From Dechloromonas sp. HYN0024 (lineage in GTDB: Bacteria > Pseudomonadota > Gammaproteobacteria > Burkholderiales > Rhodocyclaceae), in contig NZ_CP031842.1 in the NCBI RefSeq assembly GCF_003441615.1, positions 1,692,501 to 1,756,500 on the forward strand: DNA of 64,000 bases, written 5' to 3'. Made by a program: the position numbers and the translations under genes. Position 1 is the first letter of the stretch. Each line of letters opens with the position of its first letter. Under the pieces are notes generated by a model. It was not told the DNA's origin, ran no database searches, and saw nothing but the letters and a program-made list of their open reading frames with translations. Of the stretch, positions 30,917 through 41,083 are shown piece by piece.

Positions 30917-31420
30917 TTACTTACCTTCCGACAAAGCCTTGATGACACGCTCCGTGATATCCAGACGGGGACTGACCCAGACAACGTCCTGAAGGATCAG
31001 GTCATACTTTTCATTTTCGGCAATCTGTTTGATGGCCTTGTTGGCTTTTTCAATGACTGCTGCATTTTCTTCGTTCTGGCGCAGGTTCAGGTCTTCGCGG
31101 AATTCACGCTGACGACGCTGGAATTCGCGCGAAATTTCGCCGAATTCCTTTTCCTTCGTCCGGCGTTCACTTTCCGCCATGGTGACTGAATTCTTTTCCA
31201 GATTTTCCTGCAGGCCCTGCAACTGCTTGGCCATGCGCTGAAGATCCTGGTCGCGCTTGGCAAATTCGCCTTCCAGCTTCTTGGCCGCCTTCTGGGCCGC
31301 CGGCGCATCACGGAAGATGCGCTGCGTATTGACGTAACCCACCTTCAACTCGGCCGCAACCGCGCCGGTCACAAACAGGGCAGATAACAACGAGGCGAGA
31401 ACTACGGACTTGATTTTCAA
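30917..31420 (-). CDS. skp: Periplasmic chaperone Skp (OmpH)
   Basis: Escorts unfolded outer-membrane proteins to BamA. The 167-residue precursor has a signal peptide (KIKSVVLASLLSALFVTGAVAA, cleavage predicted after the Ala before ELKVGYV), then the short beta-strand body VGYVNTQRIFRDAPAAQ and a long charged coiled coil (about residues 40-120) that forms the tentacles of the trimer. It is 15 bases downstream of bamA, its functional partner, as in most beta- and gammaproteobacteria. Confidence 0.95.
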   Translation of the reverse strand: MKIKSVVLASLLSALFVTGAVAAELKVGYVNTQRIFRDAPAAQKAAKKLEGEFAKRDQDLQRMAKQLQGLQENLEKNSVTMAESERRTKEKEFGEISREFQRRQREFREDLNLRQNEENAAVIEKANKAIKQIAENEKYDLILQDVVWVSPRLDITERVIKALSEGK

Positions 31421-31435
31421 CTTAAAACTCCTGAA

Positions 31436-33718
31436 TTAGAACGTGGTACCCATCTGGAACTGGAAGGTTTCGGACTTGTCATCTACCTGCTTGTTAAGCG
31501 GCCGACCAATACTGAATTTTAGCGGCCCAATCGGCGAAATCCACGAAGCAGACAAACCGGTCGAGTACCGAAGACCGCCCGCTGCACTCATACCCTTATC
31601 GCCATACACCTGACCGGCGTCAAAGAACCAGCCCATACGGAAGCTCTTCTCCATGCCCGGGATCCCCCAGAGCAGTTCGGCATTGCCGATGACGCGGCGA
31701 TTGCCACCTAGGCGGTACTGGTTATTCGGATCAGTGGTATCGACTGGGCCAAGGCTGGATGCCTTGTAGCCCCTCACTGAACCGATACCGCCCGCATAGA
31801 AATTCTTGAAAAACGGCAGACCTGAATCGCCATAACCAGCTGCGTAGCCGATTTCACCATTCAGCATCAGCGTAAACCGCTGATTGAGCGGAATGAAATG
31901 CTGCAACTGGTAGGTTGCGCGGTAATAGGTCAGATCGCCACCAGGCAACGCCACTTCAAGGGCAGCCTTCTGGAAGGTACCACGGGTCGGGAAGAAATAG
32001 CTGTCCTTGCCGTCGCTGGCCCAGCTCAGGGTCAGCGGGATCGACAGGTTAGTCGCGCCAAAATCCCTAACGTAATTTTTATAGTATTGCGGACTTGAAT
32101 CGTAGGTCGTAATCGTCGTCGAATCGACCCCAAGCCCCAACCCAATCGACTCTTTCTCGCCAATCGGGAAGCCAAAGCGCAGACCACCACCATAAGACGA
32201 CGAGCTGTAGGCGGCAATCGCCGTCGAGGTCGTGTTGAAGGTCCGCTGATAGAGGTCGAAGCCCTGGCTCACACCATCCGGCGTGAAATACGGATTTGTG
32301 TACGAGAACACGTAGGTCCGGTAGGTCTTAGCCGAATTGACCTGGATGGAGACGTTATTGCCGCTACCCATGAAGTTGTTCTGGGCGATCGAGCCGGACA
32401 GGATAACCTTGTCGGTGCTGGACGTACCGACACCCAGCATCAGGTTGCCGGTTGGCTTCTCGGTCACATTGACATTCACATCCAGTTGGTCGGCCGTACC
32501 CGGCACAGCGGGGGTCTCAACGGTGACATCGCCAAAATATCCGAGTCGGTCAACGCGCTGCTTCGAATTGGTGACCTTTTCAGCGTCGTACCAACCACCT
32601 TCCATCTGGCGCATTTCCCGGCGGATGACTTCATCACGGGTCTTGGTATTGCCGGTCACGTTCAGGCGACGCACGTAAACCCGCTTGCCCGGATCGACGA
32701 AGATGGTGAACGCCACCTTGCGCTTGTCCTTGTCGATTTCCGGCGCGGCATTGACGTTGGCAAAGGCATAGCCTTCCTTGCCGAGGCGGTCGCTGATGGC
32801 CTTGGTCGTTTCATTGAGCTTTTCACGCGAGAAGACATCGCCCGGCTTGACCGTCACCAGCTTTTTTAATTCGTCTTCAGAAATCGTGAATTCGCCCGCC
32901 ATTTTCACCGACGAGACCTGATACCGCTCGCCTTCGATCACGTTGGCGGTGATGTATACATCCTGCTTGTCCGGCGAGATGGAAACCTGTGTCGACTCGA
33001 CGGCAAACTCCAGGTAGCCCTGATTCATGTAAAAGGACTTGAGCTTCTCCAGATCGGCCGACAGTTTCTGCCGGGAATACTGGTCGTTCTTGCTGTACCA
33101 GGTCAACAGACCCGGCGTCGTCAGCTCAAACTGGCTGAGCAGTTCCTTTTCGGAGAAGGCCTTGGTGCCAACCAGGTTGATCTGTTTGATCTTGGCGGCG
33201 ACGCCTTCTTCGATGGTGAAATTGATGCCGACCCGATTGCGCTCGAGCGGCGTAACGGTCGTCGTGATATTGGCGGCATATTTGCCGCGCGTCAGATACT
33301 GACGCTTAAGTTCCTGCTCGGCTTTTTCCAGCAGCGCCCGGTCGAAGATACGACCATCGGCAATGCCGGTTTCCTTGAGGGCCTTGACGATGACATCCTT
33401 GTCGAACTCCTTGAGACCGACAAAATTGATCGTGGCGATGGCGGGGCGTTCCTGGACGACAACCACCATGACGTCCTTTTCGACCTCGATCCGCACATCC
33501 TTGAAGAAACCGGTAGCAAACAGTGCCTTGATCGACTGGGCGGCTTTTTCATCAGTCAGGGTTTCGCCGACCTTGACCGGCAGGTAGCCAAAGACCGTAC
33601 CCGCCTCCGTGCGCTGAATGCCCTCGACCCGGATATCCTTGACGGCAAAAGGTTCGAAAGCCAGGGCAGAGGTTGAAAACATGCCGGCAATCAGAATGGA
33701 CAACAGGGATTTTTTCAT
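31436..33718 (-). CDS. bamA: Outer-membrane protein assembly factor BamA
   Basis: Core subunit of the complex that inserts beta-barrel proteins in the outer membrane. The 760-residue precursor begins with a signal peptide (MKKSLLSILIAGMFSTSALA), followed by five POTRA repeats to about residue 420 (first: FAVKDIRVEGIQRTEAGTV) and a 16-stranded barrel with the loop-6 motif VRGYKASSLGP and the C-terminal aromatic signal ending FQMGTTF. Three bases separate it from the rseP stop. Essential in proteobacteria. Confidence 0.97.
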   Translation of the reverse strand: MKKSLLSILIAGMFSTSALAFEPFAVKDIRVEGIQRTEAGTVFGYLPVKVGETLTDEKAAQSIKALFATGFFKDVRIEVEKDVMVVVVQERPAIATINFVGLKEFDKDVIVKALKETGIADGRIFDRALLEKAEQELKRQYLTRGKYAANITTTVTPLERNRVGINFTIEEGVAAKIKQINLVGTKAFSEKELLSQFELTTPGLLTWYSKNDQYSRQKLSADLEKLKSFYMNQGYLEFAVESTQVSISPDKQDVYITANVIEGERYQVSSVKMAGEFTISEDELKKLVTVKPGDVFSREKLNETTKAISDRLGKEGYAFANVNAAPEIDKDKRKVAFTIFVDPGKRVYVRRLNVTGNTKTRDEVIRREMRQMEGGWYDAEKVTNSKQRVDRLGYFGDVTVETPAVPGTADQLDVNVNVTEKPTGNLMLGVGTSSTDKVILSGSIAQNNFMGSGNNVSIQVNSAKTYRTYVFSYTNPYFTPDGVSQGFDLYQRTFNTTSTAIAAYSSSSYGGGLRFGFPIGEKESIGLGLGVDSTTITTYDSSPQYYKNYVRDFGATNLSIPLTLSWASDGKDSYFFPTRGTFQKAALEVALPGGDLTYYRATYQLQHFIPLNQRFTLMLNGEIGYAAGYGDSGLPFFKNFYAGGIGSVRGYKASSLGPVDTTDPNNQYRLGGNRRVIGNAELLWGIPGMEKSFRMGWFFDAGQVYGDKGMSAAGGLRYSTGLSASWISPIGPLKFSIGRPLNKQVDDKSETFQFQMGTTF

Positions 33719-33721
33719 CGT

Positions 33722-35089
33722 TCAGCCATTAAACAGGCGGGTCAAGTCGTTAAAAAAGGCGAAAGCCATCAAGGCAAACAAAATGGACATGCCAACCTGC
33801 TGTCCAATTTCCATGGCGCGCTCGGAAAGCGGCCTGCGCCTGACGACTTCGATCATATGATACAACAAATGCCCACCATCCAGAACCGGTATGGGCAGCA
33901 GATTCAACACACCCAGACTGATACTGACCAGGGCCATGAACTTGAGGTAGTAATCGAGCCCGAGGCGTGCCGATTGCCCGGCGTAGTCGGCGATGGTCAC
34001 CGGCCCGGAGAGGTTTTTCCAGGAAACCTCGCCAGTCAGCATTTTGCCCATCATCACGAGGCTGAATACCGACTTGTCCCAGGTTTCTTCAAGCGCCCTG
34101 CCCGCGGCCTCGATGATGCCGTAGCGGACAAAGGCTTTCACCTCGCGGGCCGGCTTCGGACCCGGGGCAACGGCAACCCCAATCTTGCCGACCGTCTGCC
34201 CACGCTCCAACACTGCATCAGGAACGACATCCACCGACAAGACTTCGCCCTGACGTTCGAATTCGATTCGGAGGGGCCTGCTGGCCGAATCACGAATGAT
34301 CGTCACCAGGTCGTACCACGATGAAATTTCCTTGCCTGCAAGGGCCAGCACCCGGTCACCATTCTGTAATCCGGCCCGCTCGGCAACCCCGTTAGCCACC
34401 ACCTTGCCGATCACCGGCGGCATTTCCGGACGATAGAAGCGGATGCCCAGGCGCTCCAGCGCATCCCCCTCCCAGCCCTGCTCACCAGCAGCTGACAGAT
34501 AGAGCCGGCGGATGGAAATCTCGTCGCGCTCGTTGACCACTTCAAGCACAACGCTTTCGTGATCGACCGCCTTTTGCAGAATCATCCAGCGCAAATCGTC
34601 CCAGGTTGCCACCGGCTGACCGTCAAGCGACCTCACCAGTTCACCGTTACCGACCGCCGCCATGGCCGCCGGAGTGCCATTCGGGGGAGCGCCGAGCATC
34701 GGTAGCAACTCCTCGCTGCCATGCATGAAAACGCCCCAATAGATCAGGATGGCCAGGGCAAAATTAGCCAGCGGCCCAGCCGCCACGATGATGCTGCGCT
34801 TGCCGACACTCTGACGATTGAAGGCTCGATGGACTTCCTCCTCGGCTACCTTGCCTTCACGCTCGTCGAGCATTTTGACGTAGCCGCCGAGCGGAAAAAT
34901 ACTGATCGCCCACTCAGTCCGGTCTTGTCCCAGGCGCTTTTTCCACAGCATCCGCCCAAAGCCGACAGAGAAGCGAAGAACCTTGACGCCACAAAATCGC
35001 GCCGCCAGATAGTGACCCAATTCATGAACAACGATAAGGACACCGAGAACCACCAGAAAGGCGGCGAGGTAAAACGGGATGTTATTCAC
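33722..35089 (-). CDS. rseP: Site-2 metalloprotease RseP
   Basis: Inner-membrane zinc protease that cleaves anti-sigma factors such as RseA during envelope stress and clears signal peptides. The 455-residue protein has the zinc motif HELGH at residues 22-26 within the first TM helix, a PDZ region in the middle ([21 protein letters not shown] and the preceding [13 protein letters not shown]), and the second active-site segment [20 protein letters not shown] near residue 390. It overlaps dxr by 4 bases (ATGA). Placement next to bamA-skp-lpxD matches its envelope role. Confidence 0.96.
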   Translation of the reverse strand: MNNIPFYLAAFLVVLGVLIVVHELGHYLAARFCGVKVLRFSVGFGRMLWKKRLGQDRTEWAISIFPLGGYVKMLDEREGKVAEEEVHRAFNRQSVGKRSIIVAAGPLANFALAILIYWGVFMHGSEELLPMLGAPPNGTPAAMAAVGNGELVRSLDGQPVATWDDLRWMILQKAVDHESVVLEVVNERDEISIRRLYLSAAGEQGWEGDALERLGIRFYRPEMPPVIGKVVANGVAERAGLQNGDRVLALAGKEISSWYDLVTIIRDSASRPLRIEFERQGEVLSVDVVPDAVLERGQTVGKIGVAVAPGPKPAREVKAFVRYGIIEAAGRALEETWDKSVFSLVMMGKMLTGEVSWKNLSGPVTIADYAGQSARLGLDYYLKFMALVSISLGVLNLLPIPVLDGGHLLYHMIEVVRRRPLSERAMEIGQQVGMSILFALMAFAFFNDLTRLFNG

Positions 35090-36270
35090 GTGAACCGGCG
35101 TTCCCTCACCATTTTATGGGCCAGTTGCCGCGCCTCAGCATCGGCTGCGAGGACATCGGCCAGACTCCCCTCCGGCCCCGCCGGCAAGGCTTGCAGCACG
35201 GCATCATTGAGCCGGGCAATGGCCAGGAAAGGCAATGCTCCGTCGAGGAAAGCGGCCACCGCGACTTCGTTTGCCGCGTTGAGGATGGCCGGTGCCGTTC
35301 CTCCTTCGCGCAAGACGTCATAGGCCAGTTGCAGGCATCGGAACCGTTCGAAATCGGGAGCGACGAAATCGAGACGGGCAATCTTGAATAGATCGAGCGG
35401 CTCGACACCAGCGGCAATACGCTCCGGCCAGGCCATGGCGTAGGCAATCGGGGTACGCATGTCGGGATTGCCCAACTGCGCCAGCACTGAACCATCAACG
35501 TACTGGACGGCCGAATGGATGACGCTCTGGGGATGGACAACGACCTGGATCATCTCCGGTGGTGCATCGAACAGCCAGCGGGCTTCGATGACTTCAAGGC
35601 CCTTGTTCATCATGGTCGCCGAGTCGACCGAGATCTTGCGCCCCATCACCCAGTTCGGGTGGGCACAGGCCTGATCCGGGGTCACGTGGGCCAGATCAGC
35701 CAAGGGCGTATTGCGGAACGGGCCACCGGACGCCGTCAGGAGAATTTTCTGAACGCCACACGGGGCGAGGCCGCGCGCGAAATCGGCGGGCAATGACTGG
35801 AAAATGGCGTTGTGTTCACTATCGACCGGCAGCAACGATGCACCATGTTCACGCACGGCATGCATGAACAGTTCGCCGGCCATCACCAGCACTTCCTTGT
35901 TGGCCAGCATAACTTTCTTGCCGGCGCGCGCCGCGGCCAAGGTCGGTTCAAGACCAGCGGCACCGACAATGGCGGCCATCACCGCATCGACGTCGGGTAG
36001 CGACGACAATTCAATCAGCGCTTCAATGCCATGCCGAATTTCCGTATCCACACCGGCAGTCCGGCAACGCTCGGCCAGTTGTGCCGCCAGCGAGGCATCG
36101 CGCAACACGGCAAAGCGCGGCCGGAATTCAACGCATTGCTCGAATAACTTGTCGATCTGGCTGTGGGCGCACAGGGCAAAGGCGCGATAGCGATCCGGAT
36201 GACGCCGGATCACATCCAGCGTGCTGACGCCAATCGAGCCGGTCGAACCCAGTACGGTAATGTTCTGCAC
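35086..36270 (-). CDS. dxr: 1-deoxy-D-xylulose 5-phosphate reductoisomerase
   Basis: First committed step of the MEP isoprenoid pathway, NADPH-dependent, making MEP from DXP; it supplies the undecaprenyl chain made by the neighbouring UppS. Motifs: NADPH loop [57 protein letters not shown] and [21 protein letters not shown]. The GTG at 36270 is chosen because it gives the usual short N-terminus ([10 protein letters not shown]), lies outside cdsA and has GGTGA eight bases upstream, yielding 394 residues. A GTG at 36282 and an ATG at 36303 are in-frame alternatives overlapping cdsA. Confidence 0.95.
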   Translation of the reverse strand: MQNITVLGSTGSIGVSTLDVIRRHPDRYRAFALCAHSQIDKLFEQCVEFRPRFAVLRDASLAAQLAERCRTAGVDTEIRHGIEALIELSSLPDVDAVMAAIVGAAGLEPTLAAARAGKKVMLANKEVLVMAGELFMHAVREHGASLLPVDSEHNAIFQSLPADFARGLAPCGVQKILLTASGGPFRNTPLADLAHVTPDQACAHPNWVMGRKISVDSATMMNKGLEVIEARWLFDAPPEMIQVVVHPQSVIHSAVQYVDGSVLAQLGNPDMRTPIAYAMAWPERIAAGVEPLDLFKIARLDFVAPDFERFRCLQLAYDVLREGGTAPAILNAANEVAVAAFLDGALPFLAIARLNDAVLQALPAGPEGSLADVLAADAEARQLAHKMVRERRFT

Positions 36271-36278
36271 GGAAGCGT

Positions 36279-37109
36279 TCACCGAGCCGCGAAAAGCAGC
36301 CAAAGCAGCGCCACCACGGGCAGCGTCGAAGTCAGGCTGTCGATGCGATCAAGGACGCCACCATGGCCGGGCAGGATGTTGCTGCTGTCCTTGATACCGG
36401 ACTTGCGCTTGAGCAGGGATTCGTAGAGGTCGCCAACGATACTGACCGCCGTCACCCCCAGCAGCGCAACAATCCATAAGGGCAGAGGCATCAATTCAAG
36501 GCCGAATAGCTGACGCACCACCAGGCCGTAAACGACTACGCCAATACCAGCCCCGATCGCCCCTTCCCAGGTTTTTCCCGGGCTGATGGTCGGTGCCAGC
36601 TTGTGCTTGCCGAAAGCCTTGCCGGAAAAATAGGCGGCGATATCGGCCATCCAGACGACGGCAAAAATACCGAGAAGCGCAGCCGCCCCAAGCAATCGCA
36701 GCTGGACCATGGCCAGCCAGGTCGGCAAGAGTACAACCGCACCAACCAGAAGGCCGCGCACGCCATCCAGCGACCACTTGTTTTTCAGCCAAAAGGGCAT
36801 GACCAGGCACCAGAAAACGGCTGCCACGGCGTAGGTAATCAGCACCCATGGCTGGGCCGGTGCAGCGAGATCAGCCGCGCCGATGGCCTCCGGAGCCAGC
36901 ACCCCAAGCACCACGCAGATGAGCCCAGTCGCAATACCGAGAACAATGCGCTGAACGCTCCTCCAGCCCAGTAGCGCCCCCCACTCCCAGGCAGCGACGC
37001 CGACGAAACCGGCGACCAGCAAGGCCCATCCAGCCTGCGATGAATAGAACAGACTGGGCAACAGCAACGCCATCAGGACCAGCGCCGTGATAACGCGCGT
37101 TTTAAGCAT
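36279..37109 (-). CDS. cdsA: Phosphatidate cytidylyltransferase
   Basis: Makes CDP-diacylglycerol from CTP and phosphatidate, the branch point of phospholipid synthesis. A 276-residue integral membrane protein with about seven hydrophobic segments and the CdsA signature near the C-terminus: [17 protein letters not shown] followed by [16 protein letters not shown]. An earlier stretch, [20 protein letters not shown], is also family-typical. It overlaps uppS by 8 bases. Confidence 0.95.
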   Translation of the reverse strand: MLKTRVITALVLMALLLPSLFYSSQAGWALLVAGFVGVAAWEWGALLGWRSVQRIVLGIATGLICVVLGVLAPEAIGAADLAAPAQPWVLITYAVAAVFWCLVMPFWLKNKWSLDGVRGLLVGAVVLLPTWLAMVQLRLLGAAALLGIFAVVWMADIAAYFSGKAFGKHKLAPTISPGKTWEGAIGAGIGVVVYGLVVRQLFGLELMPLPLWIVALLGVTAVSIVGDLYESLLKRKSGIKDSSNILPGHGGVLDRIDSLTSTLPVVALLWLLFAAR

Positions 37110-37863
37110 TCGGTTTTTCCACTAATTGTTCGCTTGTCCGGCCAAAGCGGCGTTCGCGCTGCTGAAACGAGAGGATGGCCTTGTCGAATTCAGCCGTGTC
37201 GAAATCCGGCCACAGGGTCGGCGTGAAATAGAGTTCGGTATAGGCCAGCTGCCAGAGCAGGAAATTGCTGATCCGCTCCTCGCCACCGGTGCGGATAAAA
37301 AGATCGGGTTCCGGCGCATACGCCATCGACAGGTGCGGCTCAAGATCGGCATCCTGCCAACCGTCGCGCTTGTCCGGCTGCGCCGCCAGCATGCGCTCGA
37401 CGGCCTGCATGATGTCCCAGCGCCCGCCATAATTGGCGGCGATGGTGAGGTCAAGCAGGGTATTGCCGGCAGTCTTCGCCTCGGCCTGCCGGATCAGGTC
37501 CTGCAGACGCGGCTCGAAGCGTGACAAGTCGCCAATGACGCGCAGGCGAACGCCGTTGCGATCGAGCTTCTCCACTTCCTGCTCGAGCGCCTTGACGAAG
37601 AGTTGCATGAGGAGGGACACCTCGTCCTGCGGTCGCCGCCAGTTTTCGGACGAAAAGGCAAACAGGGTCAGATACTTGATGTCACGTTCGAGGCAGGCAC
37701 GCACCATTTCGCGAACCAGCTCAACGCCTTTGACATGGCCGGCGACGCGCGGCAGGAAGCGCTTTTTTGCCCAGCGACCGTTTCCATCCATGATGACAGC
37801 GACGTGCCGTGGCACAGCCGCCGTTGGCGGAACCTGCCGAGTCGAACTGGAAAAGAGGGCCAT
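37102..37863 (-). CDS. uppS: Undecaprenyl diphosphate synthase
   Basis: Cis-prenyltransferase making the C55 lipid carrier for peptidoglycan and O-antigen. The 253-residue protein has the catalytic Asp in [36 protein letters not shown], the [12 protein letters not shown] segment and the C-terminal [19 protein letters not shown]. The first 17 residues ([17 protein letters not shown]) are extra and unstructured; no better start lies downstream. It is 27 bases after frr and overlaps cdsA. Confidence 0.95.
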   Translation of the reverse strand: MALFSSSTRQVPPTAAVPRHVAVIMDGNGRWAKKRFLPRVAGHVKGVELVREMVRACLERDIKYLTLFAFSSENWRRPQDEVSLLMQLFVKALEQEVEKLDRNGVRLRVIGDLSRFEPRLQDLIRQAEAKTAGNTLLDLTIAANYGGRWDIMQAVERMLAAQPDKRDGWQDADLEPHLSMAYAPEPDLFIRTGGEERISNFLLWQLAYTELYFTPTLWPDFDTAEFDKAILSFQQRERRFGRTSEQLVEKPNA

Positions 37864-37890
37864 GCCGCCGGGAATCCGAACGGAACCGGC

Positions 37891-38448
37891 TTAAACCTGC
37901 ATCAGCTCGGCCTCTTTGGCAGCGAGCATCTTGTCGACTTCAACGATGTAGCGATCGGTCAGTTTCTGCACGTCGTCCTGTGCCTTGCGCTCGTCATCTT
38001 CCGGAATCTCGCCTTTTTTCAGGGCATCCTTGAGGTGACTGATGGCATCGCGACGCAGGTTGCGAATGGCGACCTTGACGCCCTCGCCTTCGGTCTTGAC
38101 GATCTTGATCATTTCCTTGCGCCGCTCTTCGGTCAGGGCCGGCATCGGCACGCGAATAAGATCGCCCTGGGAAGCCGGATTGAGACCGAGGTCGCAATCG
38201 CGAATAGCTTTTTCAACTTTTTGCAGCATGGATTTTTCCCACGGCTGCACACCGATGGTACGGGCGTCCACCAGGGTCACATTGGCGACCTGGTTAACCG
38301 GCACCATGGAGCCGTAGTAATCCACCTGGACATGATCCAGCAAGCCGGTATGGGCGCGGCCGGTACGCACTTTCTGGAGATCAAGGCGCAGCGCTTCCAG
38401 CGACTTCTGCATCTTGGCTTCGGCAGTTTTCTTGAGTTCAGGAATCAT
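37891..38448 (-). CDS. frr: Ribosome recycling factor
   Basis: Splits post-termination ribosomes with EF-G. The 185-residue product matches the family length exactly and shows [20 protein letters not shown] at the start, [21 protein letters not shown], and [19 protein letters not shown]. The ATG at 38448 is preceded by AAGAA and avoids the 15 spurious upstream codons. Gap to pyrH is 13 bases. Confidence 0.96.
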   Translation of the reverse strand: MIPELKKTAEAKMQKSLEALRLDLQKVRTGRAHTGLLDHVQVDYYGSMVPVNQVANVTLVDARTIGVQPWEKSMLQKVEKAIRDCDLGLNPASQGDLIRVPMPALTEERRKEMIKIVKTEGEGVKVAIRNLRRDAISHLKDALKKGEIPEDDERKAQDDVQKLTDRYIVEVDKMLAAKEAELMQV

Positions 38449-38461
38449 TTCTTGTTCTCCC

Positions 38462-39178
38462 TCAGCAATAGACCAACGTACCTTCATCCTCACCGCAGAC
38501 CACGCGCTTCAGCGCGCCGGCCTTGAAGATGGAAAAGACGTTGATCGGCAATTTCTGATCGCGACACAGGGCAAACGCCGTCGCATCCATGACCGCCAGA
38601 TTCTTCGAGATCGCTTCGTTGAAGCTGATCTTGTCGTAGCGGGTGGCGAGCGGATCCTTCTTTGGATCAGCCGAATAGATACCGTCGACCTTGGTCGCCT
38701 TGAGAACGATCTCGGCGCCAATTTCCGAGCCGCGCAATGCTGCAGCGGTATCGGTGGTAAAGAAGGGGTTGCCGGTACCGGCACCAAAGATGACGACCTT
38801 GCCTTCTTCCAGATAGCGGATGGCCTTGCCGCGGATATACGGCTCGACAACCTGCTCAATATTGAGGGCCGACTGCACGCGGGCGTTGAGGCCACACTGG
38901 CGGAAGGCGTCGGACAGCGCCATGGCGTTCATCACCGTGGCCAGCATGCCCATGTAATCGGCCGTGGCGCGATCCATCCCGGTGGCCGTACCGGCCATGC
39001 CGCGAAAGATGTTGCCGCCGCCGATAACGACGCCGATTTCCACGCCCATGTCAGCGACCGCCTTGATCTCTCCGCAAATACCCGCGATGGTCTGCGGGTT
39101 GATGCCGTAGGCGTCATTGCCCATGAGGGCCTCGCCGGAGAGTTTCAGGAGAATGCGCTTGTACTTGGGGGCAGTCAT
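38462..39178 (-). CDS. pyrH: Uridylate kinase
   Basis: Phosphorylates UMP to UDP in pyrimidine nucleotide synthesis. The 238-residue amino-acid-kinase-fold protein opens with [15 protein letters not shown] and has [12 protein letters not shown], the [18 protein letters not shown] segment, [20 protein letters not shown] and [14 protein letters not shown]. The ATG at 39178 is preceded by GAAAGGAACG. Placement between tsf and frr is the classic bacterial order. Confidence 0.96.
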   Translation of the reverse strand: MTAPKYKRILLKLSGEALMGNDAYGINPQTIAGICGEIKAVADMGVEIGVVIGGGNIFRGMAGTATGMDRATADYMGMLATVMNAMALSDAFRQCGLNARVQSALNIEQVVEPYIRGKAIRYLEEGKVVIFGAGTGNPFFTTDTAAALRGSEIGAEIVLKATKVDGIYSADPKKDPLATRYDKISFNEAISKNLAVMDATAFALCRDQKLPINVFSIFKAGALKRVVCGEDEGTLVYC

Positions 39179-39193
39179 CGGCGTTCCTTTCAA

Positions 39194-40093
39194 TTACTTC
39201 TTGGCAGCAGCAGCGGCAGCCTGGGCAGCCACTTCGGCAGCGAAGTCGTCAACCTTCTTCTCGATGCCTTCACCAACCATGTACAGCGTGAAGGAAGCCA
39301 CCGAAGCGCCCTTTTCCTTCAACAGTTGTTCAATGGTCTGCTTGCCATCGGCAGCCTTGACGAAGACCTGACCGAGCAGGGTGACGTCCTTCAGATACTT
39401 CTGGACGGTACCTTCGGCGATCTTTTCCAGCATGGCTTCCGGCTTGCCGGCTTCGCGGGCCTTTTCGATGGCGACGCGACGTTCCATGTCAAGCAGGTCG
39501 GCGGAAACGCCAGAGGCATCAAGCGACTTCGGCTTGGAGGCAGCGATGTGCATCGCCAGATCCTTGCCCAGTTGCTCGTCGCCACCCACCAGATCAACCA
39601 TGACGCCAACCTTGGCACCACCATGGATGTAGGAAACCAGCTTGCCCTTGGCTTCAAAACGGACGAAGCGGCGGATCGACATGTTTTCACCGATCTTGCC
39701 AACCAGCGCGGCGCGGGTCGATTCGACCGTACCCTCACCCATCGGCAGAGCCGACAGGGCAGCGACGTCAGCCGGGTTCTTGTCGGCAACCAGCTTGGCC
39801 GAACCATTGGACAAAGCGATGAATTCATCGTTCTTGGCCACGAAGTCGGTTTCGCTGTTAACTTCGATGATGGCGCCCTGCTTGCCATCAGCGGAGATGC
39901 TGACGGCAACGATGCCTTCAGCGGCGATACGGGTTGCAGCCTTGCTCGCCTTGTTGCCGAGCTTGATGCGGAGGATTTCTTCAGCCTTGCCCATGTCGCC
40001 ATCGGCTTCGGTCAGGGCCTTCTTGCATTCCATCATGGGCGCGTCGGTCTTGCCGCGCAGTTCTGCCACCATGCTTGCGGTAATTGCCGCCAT
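39194..40093 (-). CDS. tsf: Elongation factor Ts
   Basis: Nucleotide-exchange factor for EF-Tu. The 299-residue protein has the N-terminal UBA-like domain ([18 protein letters not shown]), the [10 protein letters not shown] signature near residue 83, and the coiled-coil and dimerisation parts downstream. It ends in an Ala-rich tail ([15 protein letters not shown]). The ATG follows AGGAGAAAAAT. A terminator-like attenuator hairpin lies in the gap between rpsB and this gene. Confidence 0.97.
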   Translation of the reverse strand: MAAITASMVAELRGKTDAPMMECKKALTEADGDMGKAEEILRIKLGNKASKAATRIAAEGIVAVSISADGKQGAIIEVNSETDFVAKNDEFIALSNGSAKLVADKNPADVAALSALPMGEGTVESTRAALVGKIGENMSIRRFVRFEAKGKLVSYIHGGAKVGVMVDLVGGDEQLGKDLAMHIAASKPKSLDASGVSADLLDMERRVAIEKAREAGKPEAMLEKIAEGTVQKYLKDVTLLGQVFVKAADGKQTIEQLLKEKGASVASFTLYMVGEGIEKKVDDFAAEVAAQAAAAAAKK

Positions 40094-40110
40094 ATTTTTC
40101 TCCTGAGCTT

Positions 40111-40139
40111 TTAAAACAGGCGGAGCTTAACGCCCCGCC
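40111..40139 (-). terminator. Attenuator-like hairpin between rpsB and tsf
   Basis: On the minus strand GGCGGGGC, loop GTTAA, GCTCCGCC (one G-T pair) is followed by TGTTTTAAAA. This is a partial intrinsic terminator that would lower tsf expression relative to rpsB. Confidence 0.6.
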
Positions 40140-40148
40140 GTTACAACT

Positions 40149-40895
40149 TTATTCAGCTGCGTCGACCACTTCGACGAATTCGTCATCGCCACCGGCGGCA
40201 ACGATTTCCTGCATGACCTGGTTGCGGCCTTCGAGGATGGCATCAGCCACACCGCGGGCGTACAACTGGATGGCACGGGAAGAGTCGTCGTTACCCGGGA
40301 TGACGTAAGCAACGCCTTCCGGGGAGTGGTTGGTATCTACCACGCCGATGACCGGGATACCGAGCTTTTCGGCTTCGGTGATGGCAATCTTGTGATAACC
40401 GACGTCAACCACGAAGATGGCGTCCGGCAGGCCGGCCATTTCCTTGATGCCGCCGATGGACTTCTGGAGCTTTTCCAGTTCGCGACGGAAGGTCAGCGCT
40501 TCCTTCTTCGGCATCTTTTCGAGTTCGCCGGCTTCAACGGCAACTTCCATGTCCTTCAGACGCTTGATCGAGGTCTTGACGGTCTTGAAGTTGGTCAGCA
40601 TGCCACCCAGCCAGCGCTGGTCGACGAACGGCGAGCTGGCGCGCAGCGCTTCTTCACCGATGATTTCGCGGGCCTGACGCTTGGTGCCAACGAAGAGCAC
40701 GGAGCCGCGATTGGCCGACAGCTTCTTCACGAAGGCCATGGCTTCGTTGTACTTAGCCAGGGTCTTTTCGAGGTTGACGATGTGAATCTTGTTGCGGGCG
40801 CCGAAGATATACGGGGCCATCTTGGGGGACCAGAAACGGGTTTGGTGACCGAAGTGGACACCAGCCTCCAGCATTTCGCGCATGGTAACGGACAT
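40149..40895 (-). CDS. rpsB: 30S ribosomal protein S2
   Basis: Small-subunit protein S2, 248 residues. It opens [26 protein letters not shown] and has the [52 protein letters not shown] and [18 protein letters not shown] blocks of the family. The ATG at 40895 follows TAAGGAGTTTTACT, an excellent ribosome-binding site; the open frame extends ten codons further upstream and is not used. It heads the long minus-strand cluster and is preceded by a structured leader of about 150 bases. Confidence 0.97.
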   Translation of the reverse strand: MSVTMREMLEAGVHFGHQTRFWSPKMAPYIFGARNKIHIVNLEKTLAKYNEAMAFVKKLSANRGSVLFVGTKRQAREIIGEEALRASSPFVDQRWLGGMLTNFKTVKTSIKRLKDMEVAVEAGELEKMPKKEALTFRRELEKLQKSIGGIKEMAGLPDAIFVVDVGYHKIAITEAEKLGIPVIGVVDTNHSPEGVAYVIPGNDDSSRAIQLYARGVADAILEGRNQVMQEIVAAGGDDEFVEVVDAAE

Positions 40896-40991
40896 AGTAA
40901 AACTCCTTAAGGGTTGAACCTCCACCCGCCTGAAACGCCCGCCAGCATTGAATTCTGGCAGACACCCTTAATCGGCGGATGTGTGGATTTT

Positions 40992-41016
40992 GGTGGGCTG
41001 CACCGTGCAGACCACC
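40992..41016 (-). promoter_or_regulatory. rpsB leader hairpin
   Basis: Inverted repeat GGTGG-G-CTGCA-CCG-TGCAG-A-CCACC, about 30 bases after the predicted transcription start and about 100 before the rpsB start. As mRNA it could be an S2 autoregulatory site. Read on the plus strand it is followed by GTTTTTTC and looks like an intrinsic terminator, but no plus-strand gene lies upstream. Confidence 0.5.
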
Positions 41017-41052
41017 GTTTTTTCAGCCATAACGGCTGAGAAAAACCTGCGG

Positions 41053-41058
41053 ATTATA
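41053..41058 (-). promoter_or_regulatory. Predicted rpsB promoter -10 box
   Basis: Consensus TATAAT on the minus strand, with a weak -35 candidate TTCCGG 17 bases upstream. Transcription would start near 41046, giving an rpsB leader of about 150 bases. Confidence 0.6.
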
Positions 41059-41083
41059 GCAGCAGAACAGGCGTTCCGGAAGC

